Shown: positions 1 through 5,919 of the stretch, in pieces
Position numbering within the stretch: the first letter of the stretch is position 1
Layout: each line of letters begins with the position of its first letter
DNA from: Candidatus Gastranaerophilales bacterium
GTDB taxonomy: Bacteria; Cyanobacteriota; Vampirovibrionia; Gastranaerophilales; Gastranaerophilaceae
Direction of reading: 5' to 3'
NCBI GenBank assembly: GCA_900767135.1
Contig: CAAFYU010000083.1
Location: 1-19,184, forward strand
Length of the DNA: 19,184 nt
The notes under the pieces: model-generated
Told to the model about the DNA's origin: nothing
Database searches by the model: none
The model's input: the letters and a program-made list of their open reading frames with translations, nothing else
Translations under genes and position numbers: made by a program

Positions 1-54
1 CCATTTTTTTTGCCATTTTTTTTCTATTTCCTGTGGAAAATATGCGTCTTTCAT
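1..54 (-). CDS. leuS: Leucyl-tRNA synthetase, N-terminal fragment (runs off window)
   Basis: Eighteen codons are visible on the minus strand and run off the left edge. They begin at the ATG at 54-52 and read MKDAYFPQEIEKKWQKKW. The pattern Y-x-P-Q-E-I-E-x-K-W-Q-x-x-W is the characteristic extreme N-terminus of bacterial LeuRS, the class I synthetase that charges tRNA-Leu in the cytoplasm. A good Shine-Dalgarno GAGGTGAG (68-61) lies six bases upstream of the ATG, and an extended -10 is found further upstream. The gene is divergent from the secreted protein gene at 127. The catalytic HIGH and KMSKS motifs lie outside the window, so the call rests only on the N-terminal signature plus the RBS. 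Confidence 0.8.
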   Translation of the reverse strand, partial: MKDAYFPQEIEKKWQKKW

Positions 55-86
55 CTTTTTCTCACCTCATATAATCTACTGTGTTA

Positions 87-95
87 ATAGTAGCA
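87..95 (-). promoter_or_regulatory. Extended -10 promoter element for leuS
   Basis: Read on the minus strand, TG-C-TACTAT (95 to 87) matches an extended -10 (TGnTATAAT-like, 4/6 in the hexamer). Transcription would start near 80, giving a leader of about 26 nt that contains the GAGGTGAG ribosome site. No good -35 is visible 17 bp upstream, as is common for extended -10 promoters. The same TTGTGCTACYAT string occurs in front of pckA. Inference from sequence only. Confidence 0.4.
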
Positions 96-113
96 CAAAA
101 AAATCTTTTTATG

Positions 114-119
114 TATAAT
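114..119 (+). promoter_or_regulatory. -10 element giving a probably leaderless mRNA
   Basis: A perfect TATAAT at 114-119, preceded directly by TG, sits only seven bases before the ATG at 127. Usual spacing puts the transcription start at about 125-127, so the mRNA would have essentially no 5' leader. This agrees with the absence of any Shine-Dalgarno upstream of that ATG. The -35 position (91-96, TAGCAC) is poor. Confidence 0.45.
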
Positions 120-126
120 TGATGGC

Positions 127-1020
127 ATGAAAAAGTTATCCGTTTTAATAATTTTAACATTACTACTTGCAAATATTTGTCCGGCAGAAGCTGGAATTAT
201 TTCTCTTCACAAATCGAGAGCTGAACAAAATCGACTTTATAAATCGGCTTATAACGATGTAAAACATGTCATAGACCAACAAACAGTTTATACCAACAAG
301 TATGACTTAGACGGGCTTTCAAGTCTTTATGCGAAAGAATTTGTAAACTCTGACGGGTTTAATAAAGAGGTTTATTTCAAGTTAATTAAGGAAACTTGGG
401 AAACTTATCCTGATATTTCTTACAAAACTCAGATTAATAAAATAGAAGTTGGAGAAAACTATGCAACTGTTTATGTTGATGAAGTTGCAGTTGCGACATC
501 TAAGGAAACCGTTGAAGATTTGACTGTAATCGGAGAACTTTATTCGACTTCAAAATGCGTTTATTATCTTGAAAAGCAGGGCTCTAAATGGCTAATCAGT
601 TCCGAAAAAGTCCTTGATGAAACTTCAACTCTAAAATATGGTGATGCAAGATATGCTGATATTAAATTAAATGTCCCGAAACAAATCGGTGCAGGCAAAG
701 AATATACGGCAAGCTTAAATGTCGTGGCACCTATTGATAGCGTGATTATTGCATCTATCAGCAAAGAAAATATTGTTTATCCACAAACAAAATCTGAAGA
801 CGCTTTTAGAAAACTAACTGACAATAGTGTTTTAGAAAGAGTTTTTACATCTAACAAAAACAATGTAAACGAATATGCAGTTGCGTCGGTCGGAATAACC
901 CGAGCTGAGAGTGTTTCAGGTACTCAGGCAAGAATTTATATGGGTGGATTAGCATTTATAATGACAAGGATTAACGTAATTCCTGAAAACAAATTTATCC
1001 AAACAGAAAGTGAAAAATAA
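127..1020 (+). CDS. Secreted NTF2-like (SnoaL-type) domain protein, function unknown
   Basis: This 297-residue protein has a clear signal peptide: MKK, a hydrophobic core at residues 4-17, then a small-residue cleavage region ending in PAEAG near residue 23. It is therefore exported. Residues about 40-160 look like a nuclear transport factor 2/SnoaL cone fold: a helical start (YNDVKHVIDQQTVYTNKYDL), an LxxLYAxxFVNSDG segment, then beta strands ending in KWLISSEKVLD. The remaining ~130 residues are beta-rich and I do not recognise them. There is no lipobox Cys at the cleavage site, so it is probably not a lipoprotein despite its neighbour. The stop codon overlaps the lspA start by one base (TAATG), so the two are co-transcribed. 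The start is fixed by the signal peptide even though no Shine-Dalgarno is present. Function is not assignable. Confidence 0.7.
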   Translation: MKKLSVLIILTLLLANICPAEAGIISLHKSRAEQNRLYKSAYNDVKHVIDQQTVYTNKYDLDGLSSLYAKEFVNSDGFNKEVYFKLIKETWETYPDISYKTQINKIEVGENYATVYVDEVAVATSKETVEDLTVIGELYSTSKCVYYLEKQGSKWLISSEKVLDETSTLKYGDARYADIKLNVPKQIGAGKEYTASLNVVAPIDSVIIASISKENIVYPQTKSEDAFRKLTDNSVLERVFTSNKNNVNEYAVASVGITRAESVSGTQARIYMGGLAFIMTRINVIPENKFIQTESEK

Positions 1021-1490
1021 TGAGCAAAGGATTGGAAAAAACAAGTAAATTTATATATTTTGTAGTATGTTATGCATTTTTTATTTTTGCAGATCTTTAT
1101 ATGTCGAGTATTCTTGTTGACAAAATAACGCACGGATTTAGAATGTCAAATCCTGTTTTTTCGCTGAATTATGTCAAAAATACAGGTGCTGCATTTAGTA
1201 TTTTGCAAAATTCTCGTGAGTTATTGATAATTCTTTCAATGATTGCATTGGTTTTGCTTGCATTGCATGTGATTAATAATCTAAAATCAATATCTCTGAA
1301 AACCTGTTTTTTTATAGCACTTTTGTCAGCAGGAATTGCCGGAAACTTGCATGAAAGAATAGTTTTTGGATATGTTAGAGATTTCTTTCAATTGAATTTT
1401 GTAAACTTCCCTGTTTTCAATATTTCAGACATATTCATAAATGTTGGCGTAATCGTTTTGATTGTGATGATTTTGATTAAAAGAAAGTAA
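1020..1490 (+). CDS. lspA: Lipoprotein signal peptidase (signal peptidase II)
   Basis: LspA is the inner-membrane aspartyl protease that removes signal peptides from diacylglyceryl-modified prolipoproteins. The 156-residue length is typical and four hydrophobic segments are visible (about 11-28, 67-84, 95-108, 138-153). Conserved blocks are present: D25 in the first helix, NYVKNTGAAFS (50-60), GN (108-109), YVRDF with D121, and FNISD with D137. D121 and D137 correspond to the catalytic Asp pair of the family. The usual GNxxDR motif reads GNLHER here (108-113), so the commonly conserved Asp is Glu112. The ATG shares its A with the upstream TAA, implying translational coupling. The gene is convergent with the pseudopilin gene. 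Confidence 0.93.
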   Translation: MSKGLEKTSKFIYFVVCYAFFIFADLYMSSILVDKITHGFRMSNPVFSLNYVKNTGAAFSILQNSRELLIILSMIALVLLALHVINNLKSISLKTCFFIALLSAGIAGNLHERIVFGYVRDFFQLNFVNFPVFNISDIFINVGVIVLIVMILIKRK

Positions 1491-1494
1491 TTTT

Positions 1495-1532
1495 ACAAAA
1501 CAAAACCGACGAGAAAGAAACTTCACATCGGT
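1495..1532 (-). terminator. Intrinsic terminator of the pseudopilin gene
   Basis: On the minus strand, positions 1532-1505 fold into a 12-bp stem with one T-T mismatch and two G-T wobbles (outer ACCGATG pairing with CGTCGGT) closed by a TTTC tetraloop. TTTGTTTTGT follows directly. It lies 28 bases after the pseudopilin stop. On the plus strand no T-run follows, so it probably does not terminate lspA. Confidence 0.6.
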
Positions 1533-1560
1533 CATTGTAACATTAAAATTATTAAGATTT

Positions 1561-2313
1561 CTAATAATCCATTTTCCAGCCGTTTGACATTAAATATTTT
1601 AGTGGAGTCATTTGTTCTTCCCAAGGATCGGTTCGACAATATCCATCAGCATCAATTTGAGAAATTAATTTCCCTCCATTGTTAGAACAGTATAGCATTG
1701 GGAAAAAGTCCCTTCCCCATTCATTTGGACCTTTTTCACCATTTGTGTCTATTCCAACTGTTATTGAATTTTCAGTTGGTACTAAATAATAAATCATTCC
1801 ATCAGTTGTATAAAAACCGGTAACTGTTCCAAATCCAAAGTAACTATTATTTTGGATTTTTGAACCAGTATCGTTAGATGTCGGAAGAGTATATTTGTTG
1901 TTTGCGTAACTAAGACTCCAATGTTCTTTGTACTTTATATCGCAGTCATTACCTATACAGGTTTTTACGACTTTTAGGTATTTAGGAATAATTTGTTGTA
2001 TAACACTAGGGTTTCCATACATTTCTTCACAACCATTTTCGTTTGTAAAACCATCACTATCCCAAGTTCCTTGTGTAGCACACAGTGCATCAGAAAATAA
2101 GCTTGTTGTTGCAATTGTTGAAGCGTTTTCGTCGGCTTGCATTTTTGAAAATGCATTCGAAATTGTGCTTATTCCTTTCTGTATGCCGGTTACATAAGTC
2201 TGTTTTTGGTGATTTTGGATAAGTGTCGGCAAAGTCATTGCTGCAACGACGCCGATTATGCCTAGTGTTATTAATACTTCCGCCAATGTAAAAGCAGATT
2301 GTCGTTTTCTCAT
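1561..2313 (-). CDS. Type IV prepilin / type II pseudopilin-like protein
   Basis: This 250-residue protein carries a textbook class III signal: a short basic leader MRKRQSA, then FTLAEVLITLGIIGVVAAM. Predicted cleavage follows Ala7 (Ala rather than the usual Gly at -1), leaving Phe at +1 and Glu12 at +5. Hydrophobic residues 8-30 form the polymerisation helix and membrane anchor. The remainder is a globular domain with scattered Cys (78, 95, 119, 124, 209, 226) that could form disulfides. It carries a late GIDTNGEKGPNEWGRDFF segment, the (D)xNGxxGPN motif seen in minor pilins of this bacterial group. It would be processed by a PilD-type peptidase and assembled by machinery such as the PilM/N/O proteins encoded at 10105-12564. 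It stands alone, with its own promoter and terminator and an AGGAG site six bases before the ATG. Whether it is a major pilin, minor pilin or pseudopilin cannot be told. Confidence 0.85.
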   Translation of the reverse strand: MRKRQSAFTLAEVLITLGIIGVVAAMTLPTLIQNHQKQTYVTGIQKGISTISNAFSKMQADENASTIATTSLFSDALCATQGTWDSDGFTNENGCEEMYGNPSVIQQIIPKYLKVVKTCIGNDCDIKYKEHWSLSYANNKYTLPTSNDTGSKIQNNSYFGFGTVTGFYTTDGMIYYLVPTENSITVGIDTNGEKGPNEWGRDFFPMLYCSNNGGKLISQIDADGYCRTDPWEEQMTPLKYLMSNGWKMDY

Positions 2314-2348
2314 ATACTTCTCCTCAAAATGATAAACATCATTATTAT

Positions 2349-2377
2349 ATTATACACGTATATAACAATGTTTGCAA
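2349..2377 (-). promoter_or_regulatory. Sigma-70-type promoter of the pseudopilin gene
   Basis: On the minus strand, -35 TTGCAA (2377-2372), a spacer of exactly 17 bp, and -10 TATAAT (2354-2349) preceded directly by TG. Transcription would start near 2342, giving a leader of about 29 nt that includes AGGAG (2324-2320). Confidence 0.65.
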
Positions 2378-2425
2378 TAGTATAAACAAAATACACTTGC
2401 AAATTAAAAATGATAGACTTATTTT

Positions 2426-2629
2426 ATGATTAAAAATAAGTTATCGGAGATGATGGGTATTCGTAGAATGAATATGGCTGAAACTGCACGAGTTGCAGGG
2501 TTGAACCATATTACAGTCTTTCACATTTACCATGACAAAACAAAAACAATTGAGTTGGAAACCATAAATAAACTCTGCTATGCCCTTGATTGTCGTATCC
2601 AAGATATTTTTGAGTATATTCCGGATTAA
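2426..2629 (+). CDS. Small XRE/Cro-type helix-turn-helix regulator
   Basis: This 67-residue protein consists entirely of one Cro/C1-type HTH domain. It begins MIKNKLSEMMGIRRMNMAE, followed by the helix-turn-helix (ETARVAGLNHITVFHIYHDK) and the closing signature LETINKLCYALDCRIQDIFEYIPD. It belongs to the small YozG-like XRE subfamily that ends in (E)Y(I/V)PD. Such proteins are stand-alone DNA-binding regulators, sometimes toxin-antitoxin partners, but no toxin gene is adjacent. The family N-terminus supports the ATG at 2426, although no Shine-Dalgarno precedes it; a GGAG at 2445-2448 sits in front of Met9/Met10. It is divergent from the pseudopilin gene, sharing a 112-bp intergenic region, and could regulate it, which is inference. 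It is convergent with the histidine kinase, with eight bases between them. Confidence 0.85.
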   Translation: MIKNKLSEMMGIRRMNMAETARVAGLNHITVFHIYHDKTKTIELETINKLCYALDCRIQDIFEYIPD

Positions 2630-2637
2630 ATGAATTT

Positions 2638-3909
2638 TTACAACGGCAATTTAATACAGAATTCTGTTTGAACGCCTTCTTCGCTTTGGACTGTGATTTC
2701 TCCACCGTGTGATTTTACAATTTGTTGTGATAAGTACAAACCTAATCCTGTACCGATTTTGCGGAATTTTTTTGCCGCTGAATAATATTTGTTAAAGATT
2801 AATTTGATTTCTTTTGGCGGAATACCTTGCCCGTAATCGATTACTGAAATAGTTATAAATCCTGGAATTTCCCCTGTTTTTATATCAATTCTGTCTTTTG
2901 TGTTGCTGTGCGAAATTGCATTAGAAATCAAATTCTTGATAACTCTTTCCAACTGCATCGGATCAGCAGTAACTTTTATATCTCTTGAAGGGGTGAAATG
3001 TATTGTAATTCCTGAGTTGTTGGCTATCGGTTGTGTACTTTCGACAATATCAGAGATAAAGCCGTTGAGCATAATGTTTTCTTTTAGTAGTTTAATCCCT
3101 GTTTCTTTGATTTTGTACGTTTCAAGGATAATTTGAACGAGTTCAACAAGTTCTTGGTTAGATTTTTTCATATTAAGTAGGGCAAATTCTTGTTTATCCG
3201 AAATTTCTCCAAAAGTTCCGTTAAGCAAAAAGTTGATAATATTTGATTCTGCAATGATTGGAACTTTCAAATCGTGGGTTAAAGTTGCAACAAAATCTTC
3301 TTTAAGAGTTTCGATTTCACGTTCGTTTGTAACGTCTTTAATCAAGATTACGTAACGTTTTTTGTCATCATCAAGCGAAAGCTTAATCGTTTGCATTACA
3401 AAATTATTTGTTGGTGTGTGTTTGATGAAAACATCTTTGTTTTTTGCACGTTCAATCGGTGTGTCGTCACTTATTTGAATGTAATCATCGATGTTTGAAC
3501 CAATAATTTCTTGCCCCTTTGTTCCAAACCATTCAGTAATTTGTGGGGTTGCACGCAAAATGTTGTGTTTGTCGTTTATGATTAAAATTCCGTCAGATAG
3601 AGAGTTGATAACGGATTCCAGCAATTTGTTTTGACGCATAAGTTCGTTTTGGTATTCTACAATCATTTTTTCTCTGTCGTTAAGAGTTTCTACCATTCGG
3701 TTGATACTGTCCGTAACGTTTTGGTACGTCGGGTGGTTAATTTCTTCGATTTTTGTTGAAAGGTTGCCGTAACGAACTGAGTTTACTGTGTTTGTAACCA
3801 TTCCTAAGTAATCATTAATTTTAGACCAACGTTTGCTTGTTTGTCTTGTGATTAAAAAAAGTATGATGAATACCAAAATGATGCCTAAATTTAATAAATA
3901 CCAAAGCAT
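2638..3909 (-). CDS. Membrane-anchored PAS sensor histidine kinase, orphan
   Basis: 423 residues. One N-terminal transmembrane helix (about 3-20) is followed by a HAMP-like linker (about 25-80, with YGNLSTKIEE), a PAS domain (about 95-195) and a HisKA dimerisation domain with phospho-acceptor H212 in ATLTHDLKVP. The HATPase_c domain has an N box NLISNA (326-331), G1 DYGQGIP (358-364) and G2 GTGLGL (386-391). All catalytic boxes look intact. There is no sizeable extracytoplasmic sensor region, so the PAS domain probably senses a cytoplasmic or membrane-proximal signal. No response regulator gene is adjacent, making it an orphan in this window. It has an extended -10 promoter that overlaps that of the divergent kdsC operon, and a GAGAGAGG ribosome site (3925-3918). 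Confidence 0.92.
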   Translation of the reverse strand: MLWYLLNLGIILVFIILFLITRQTSKRWSKINDYLGMVTNTVNSVRYGNLSTKIEEINHPTYQNVTDSINRMVETLNDREKMIVEYQNELMRQNKLLESVINSLSDGILIINDKHNILRATPQITEWFGTKGQEIIGSNIDDYIQISDDTPIERAKNKDVFIKHTPTNNFVMQTIKLSLDDDKKRYVILIKDVTNEREIETLKEDFVATLTHDLKVPIIAESNIINFLLNGTFGEISDKQEFALLNMKKSNQELVELVQIILETYKIKETGIKLLKENIMLNGFISDIVESTQPIANNSGITIHFTPSRDIKVTADPMQLERVIKNLISNAISHSNTKDRIDIKTGEIPGFITISVIDYGQGIPPKEIKLIFNKYYSAAKKFRKIGTGLGLYLSQQIVKSHGGEITVQSEEGVQTEFCIKLPL

Positions 3910-3929
3910 GTGCTAATCCTCTCTCTTTA

Positions 3930-3938
3930 TGATATGAT
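3930..3938 (+). promoter_or_regulatory. Extended -10 promoter of the kdsC-TPR-lysC operon
   Basis: Plus-strand TG-A-TATGAT (3930-3938) is a 5/6 extended -10, with a predicted start near 3945 just before the GAGGGA ribosome site (3951-3956). No -35 is evident. It overlaps the divergent histidine-kinase -10. Confidence 0.45.
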
Positions 3939-3965
3939 TATAACAGATAAGAGGGATTTTGTATA
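3937..3965 (-). promoter_or_regulatory. Promoter of the histidine kinase gene (perfect extended -10)
   Basis: On the minus strand TG-T-TATAAT (3945-3937) is a perfect extended -10. A -35-like TATACA (3965-3960, 4/6) lies 17 bp upstream, overlapping the kdsC start codon. Predicted start near 3930, leader about 21 nt. The -10 hexamer shares bases 3937-3938 with the plus-strand -10. Confidence 0.6.
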
Positions 3966-4441
3966 TGCTTAAATTTCCGAGTACGATAAAGATGGTTATA
4001 ACTGATTTTGACGGGATTGTTACTGATAATTGTGTTTACATCTCTGATGACGGGAATATTTCCAGACGCTTGAATTTTAAAGATGTTATGGCTTTTTCTA
4101 TTTTGAGAAAAAATAATTATAAAATCGGCATAATTTCCGGCGAAGCTAATGCCGCAATTGAGATTTTGGCAAAGAAGTTTCAGGTTGAAGAAGTTCACCA
4201 AAATATCAGAATTAAAATTGATGTTTTGAAAGAAATTGTAGAAAAATACAATCTTTCGCCGGAAGAATATATTTATATAGGTGATGATATCAATGATTTA
4301 GAGTGTTTGAAGTTCGCTAAATACAAAGTTACTGTTCCGCATGCTGTTGAAAAATTAAAACAAGTTGACGGAATTCAGGTGACAGAGGCACAAGCCGGTT
4401 GTGGCGTTTTTAGAGAGGTAGTAGATTGTCTGGTTGGATAA
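3965..4441 (+). CDS. kdsC: KdsC-like HAD phosphatase (Kdo-8-phosphate phosphatase family)
   Basis: This 158-residue cytoplasmic HAD hydrolase belongs to the KdsC/NeuA-C-terminal-like group, which dephosphorylates 3-deoxy-D-manno-octulosonate 8-phosphate on the way to the LPS core sugar Kdo. Motif I is DFDGIVTD (nucleophile D14, acid/base D16, D21). Motif II has S58 in IISGE, motif III is probably K84, and motif IV is GDDINDLE (D107, D108, D111). The C-terminal AGCGVFREVVD matches the family tail (GGxGAVREV) that caps the neighbouring active site in the tetramer. The ATG at 3965 is chosen because GAGGGA (3951-3956) lies eight bases upstream; the in-frame TTG at 3959 is too close. It overlaps the next gene by 16 bases. 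The LPS-export genes in the window support a Kdo role, but a different sugar-acid phosphate cannot be excluded. Confidence 0.82.
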   Translation: MLKFPSTIKMVITDFDGIVTDNCVYISDDGNISRRLNFKDVMAFSILRKNNYKIGIISGEANAAIEILAKKFQVEEVHQNIRIKIDVLKEIVEKYNLSPEEYIYIGDDINDLECLKFAKYKVTVPHAVEKLKQVDGIQVTEAQAGCGVFREVVDCLVG

Positions 4442-5916
4442 AAGATATTGTTGAAAAAATTAAACATTTGAGCAGTTCGATTGACAAATACCAAGAAGAA
4501 ACTGTAATTCAGTCGTTGCCTTCGTATGCGATTGTGAACAGGGCAAAAGCTTTGATAGCAAAGGGAAACTACGCTGAGGCGGAAGTCGTTTTGAAAAAAG
4601 CCTTGGAACTTCCGCAAAAAGATGCACTTGTTTATAAATATCTCGGTGCGGTTTACGAAAAATTGAGTAGGTTTGATGAATGTGTTGAATCTTATCAGAT
4701 TTCTGCTGAATTAAATCCGCAAGACAAAAACGTTTGGCAAAGGCTTGGTTTTGCACTCGTGACCGTAAAAAAATACGACAAAGCAATTTTGGCTTTTGAA
4801 AATGCAAATAAGGTTCAAGCCGGAAATACTGATACTTTTACCGGTTGGGGTATGGCGTTGATGAAGTTGAAAAAATACCGAGAAGCACAGGCAAAATTTA
4901 TTGAGGCTATTAAATTTAATAAATACAATTTTTCTGCAATATTTTTATGTGCAGTTATGGAAATTAAACTTGAAATGTACGATAGTGCCGAGATGAAATT
5001 GTCTTTATTGGCAAACATTTGTCCAAATCAGAATAATACTTTTGAACTTGCACGTCTGAAAGCTATCAGAAACGACCTTGACAGTGCTATTCATTATGCA
5101 AAAAAAGCACTTGAATTCAGCGATAAAATGTTCCCTGCATATATATTATTGGGGCAGGTTTATACAGAAAAGTACGATTTTGAAAATGCACAGAAAAGTT
5201 TTCAAACCGCAGAAGAAAAGTGTGTTGAGTCACCGTCTCTTTATCTTGAATGGGGTAAATCTTTGGTTAATTTTGATAAACTTGATGATGCAAAATTAAA
5301 GCTTTTAAAGGCGTTTGAACTTGACGGCGAAGATATCGGAATTCAAATAAATTTAGCACTATGTTGTGTGCTTAGAGGTGAAATCAAAGAGGGTGAAAAT
5401 ATTTTATCTGATTTGGAGGAGAAATTGCCAGACAGTAAATCGGTTAAACTTGCAAACTCAATCATTGCTTATGAAAAAGGCGATTGCGAAAAGGCAATTG
5501 AAGGATTTCGTGAAGATGATGAAAATTTTATCAATGCGTATTATTTGGCAAAATGTTACGAAAAACAGGGCAATGATACAAAAGTTAAAGATTATTACGA
5601 AGCCGCAATACGAACTAATCCAAATTTTGTAAGAATTTATTTTGATTATGTAAATTATCTGATAGGCCAAAATGACTATATAGAGGCACAAAGAAAGCTT
5701 CGTAAAGCACTGAAAGCTGAACCTGAAAATGTCAGATTGTTAAATTTGATGTTTAATGTAAGTTATACACTTGTCAAAGATAACCTTTGTGAATATAATG
5801 TAAAAGAAACAATCTCGATTGCAGAAAAAATTCTGAAAATCAATCCTGATAAGTTTGAGTACCCTGAACAAAAGCTTGAATTAGAAAAGTTTTTGTCCCA
5901 GTCAGAAAGAGAATAA
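4426..5916 (+). CDS. TPR-repeat protein
   Basis: This 496-residue soluble protein is built of tetratricopeptide repeats, with no signal peptide or membrane helix. After a charged N-terminus (1-30), 34-residue helix pairs run almost end to end from about residue 34 to 450. Examples are the repeats around 34-66 (AKALIAKGNYAEAEVVLKKA), 68-100 (YLGAVYEKLSRFDECVESY), 103-133, 137-165, 236-266 and 270-300, with degenerate later repeats. TPR arrays are protein-binding scaffolds; the partner is unknown. Translation begins at TTG (4426), supported by GAGAGG (4413-4418) seven bases upstream, inside the end of kdsC. The overlap on one side and a three-base gap to lysC on the other indicate tight co-expression. 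The function cannot be named. Confidence 0.88.
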   Translation: MSGWIKDIVEKIKHLSSSIDKYQEETVIQSLPSYAIVNRAKALIAKGNYAEAEVVLKKALELPQKDALVYKYLGAVYEKLSRFDECVESYQISAELNPQDKNVWQRLGFALVTVKKYDKAILAFENANKVQAGNTDTFTGWGMALMKLKKYREAQAKFIEAIKFNKYNFSAIFLCAVMEIKLEMYDSAEMKLSLLANICPNQNNTFELARLKAIRNDLDSAIHYAKKALEFSDKMFPAYILLGQVYTEKYDFENAQKSFQTAEEKCVESPSLYLEWGKSLVNFDKLDDAKLKLLKAFELDGEDIGIQINLALCCVLRGEIKEGENILSDLEEKLPDSKSVKLANSIIAYEKGDCEKAIEGFREDDENFINAYYLAKCYEKQGNDTKVKDYYEAAIRTNPNFVRIYFDYVNYLIGQNDYIEAQRKLRKALKAEPENVRLLNLMFNVSYTLVKDNLCEYNVKETISIAEKILKINPDKFEYPEQKLELEKFLSQSERE

Positions 5917-5919
5917 ATT

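Noticed and set aside
1928..2197. 89-codon frame antisense to the pseudopilin gene
   Set aside because: It is entirely inside a clear prepilin gene and lacks any recognisable motif.
3959..3964. TTG start two codons upstream for kdsC
   Set aside because: It would be only two bases from GAGGGA; the ATG at 3965 has the normal eight-base spacing.
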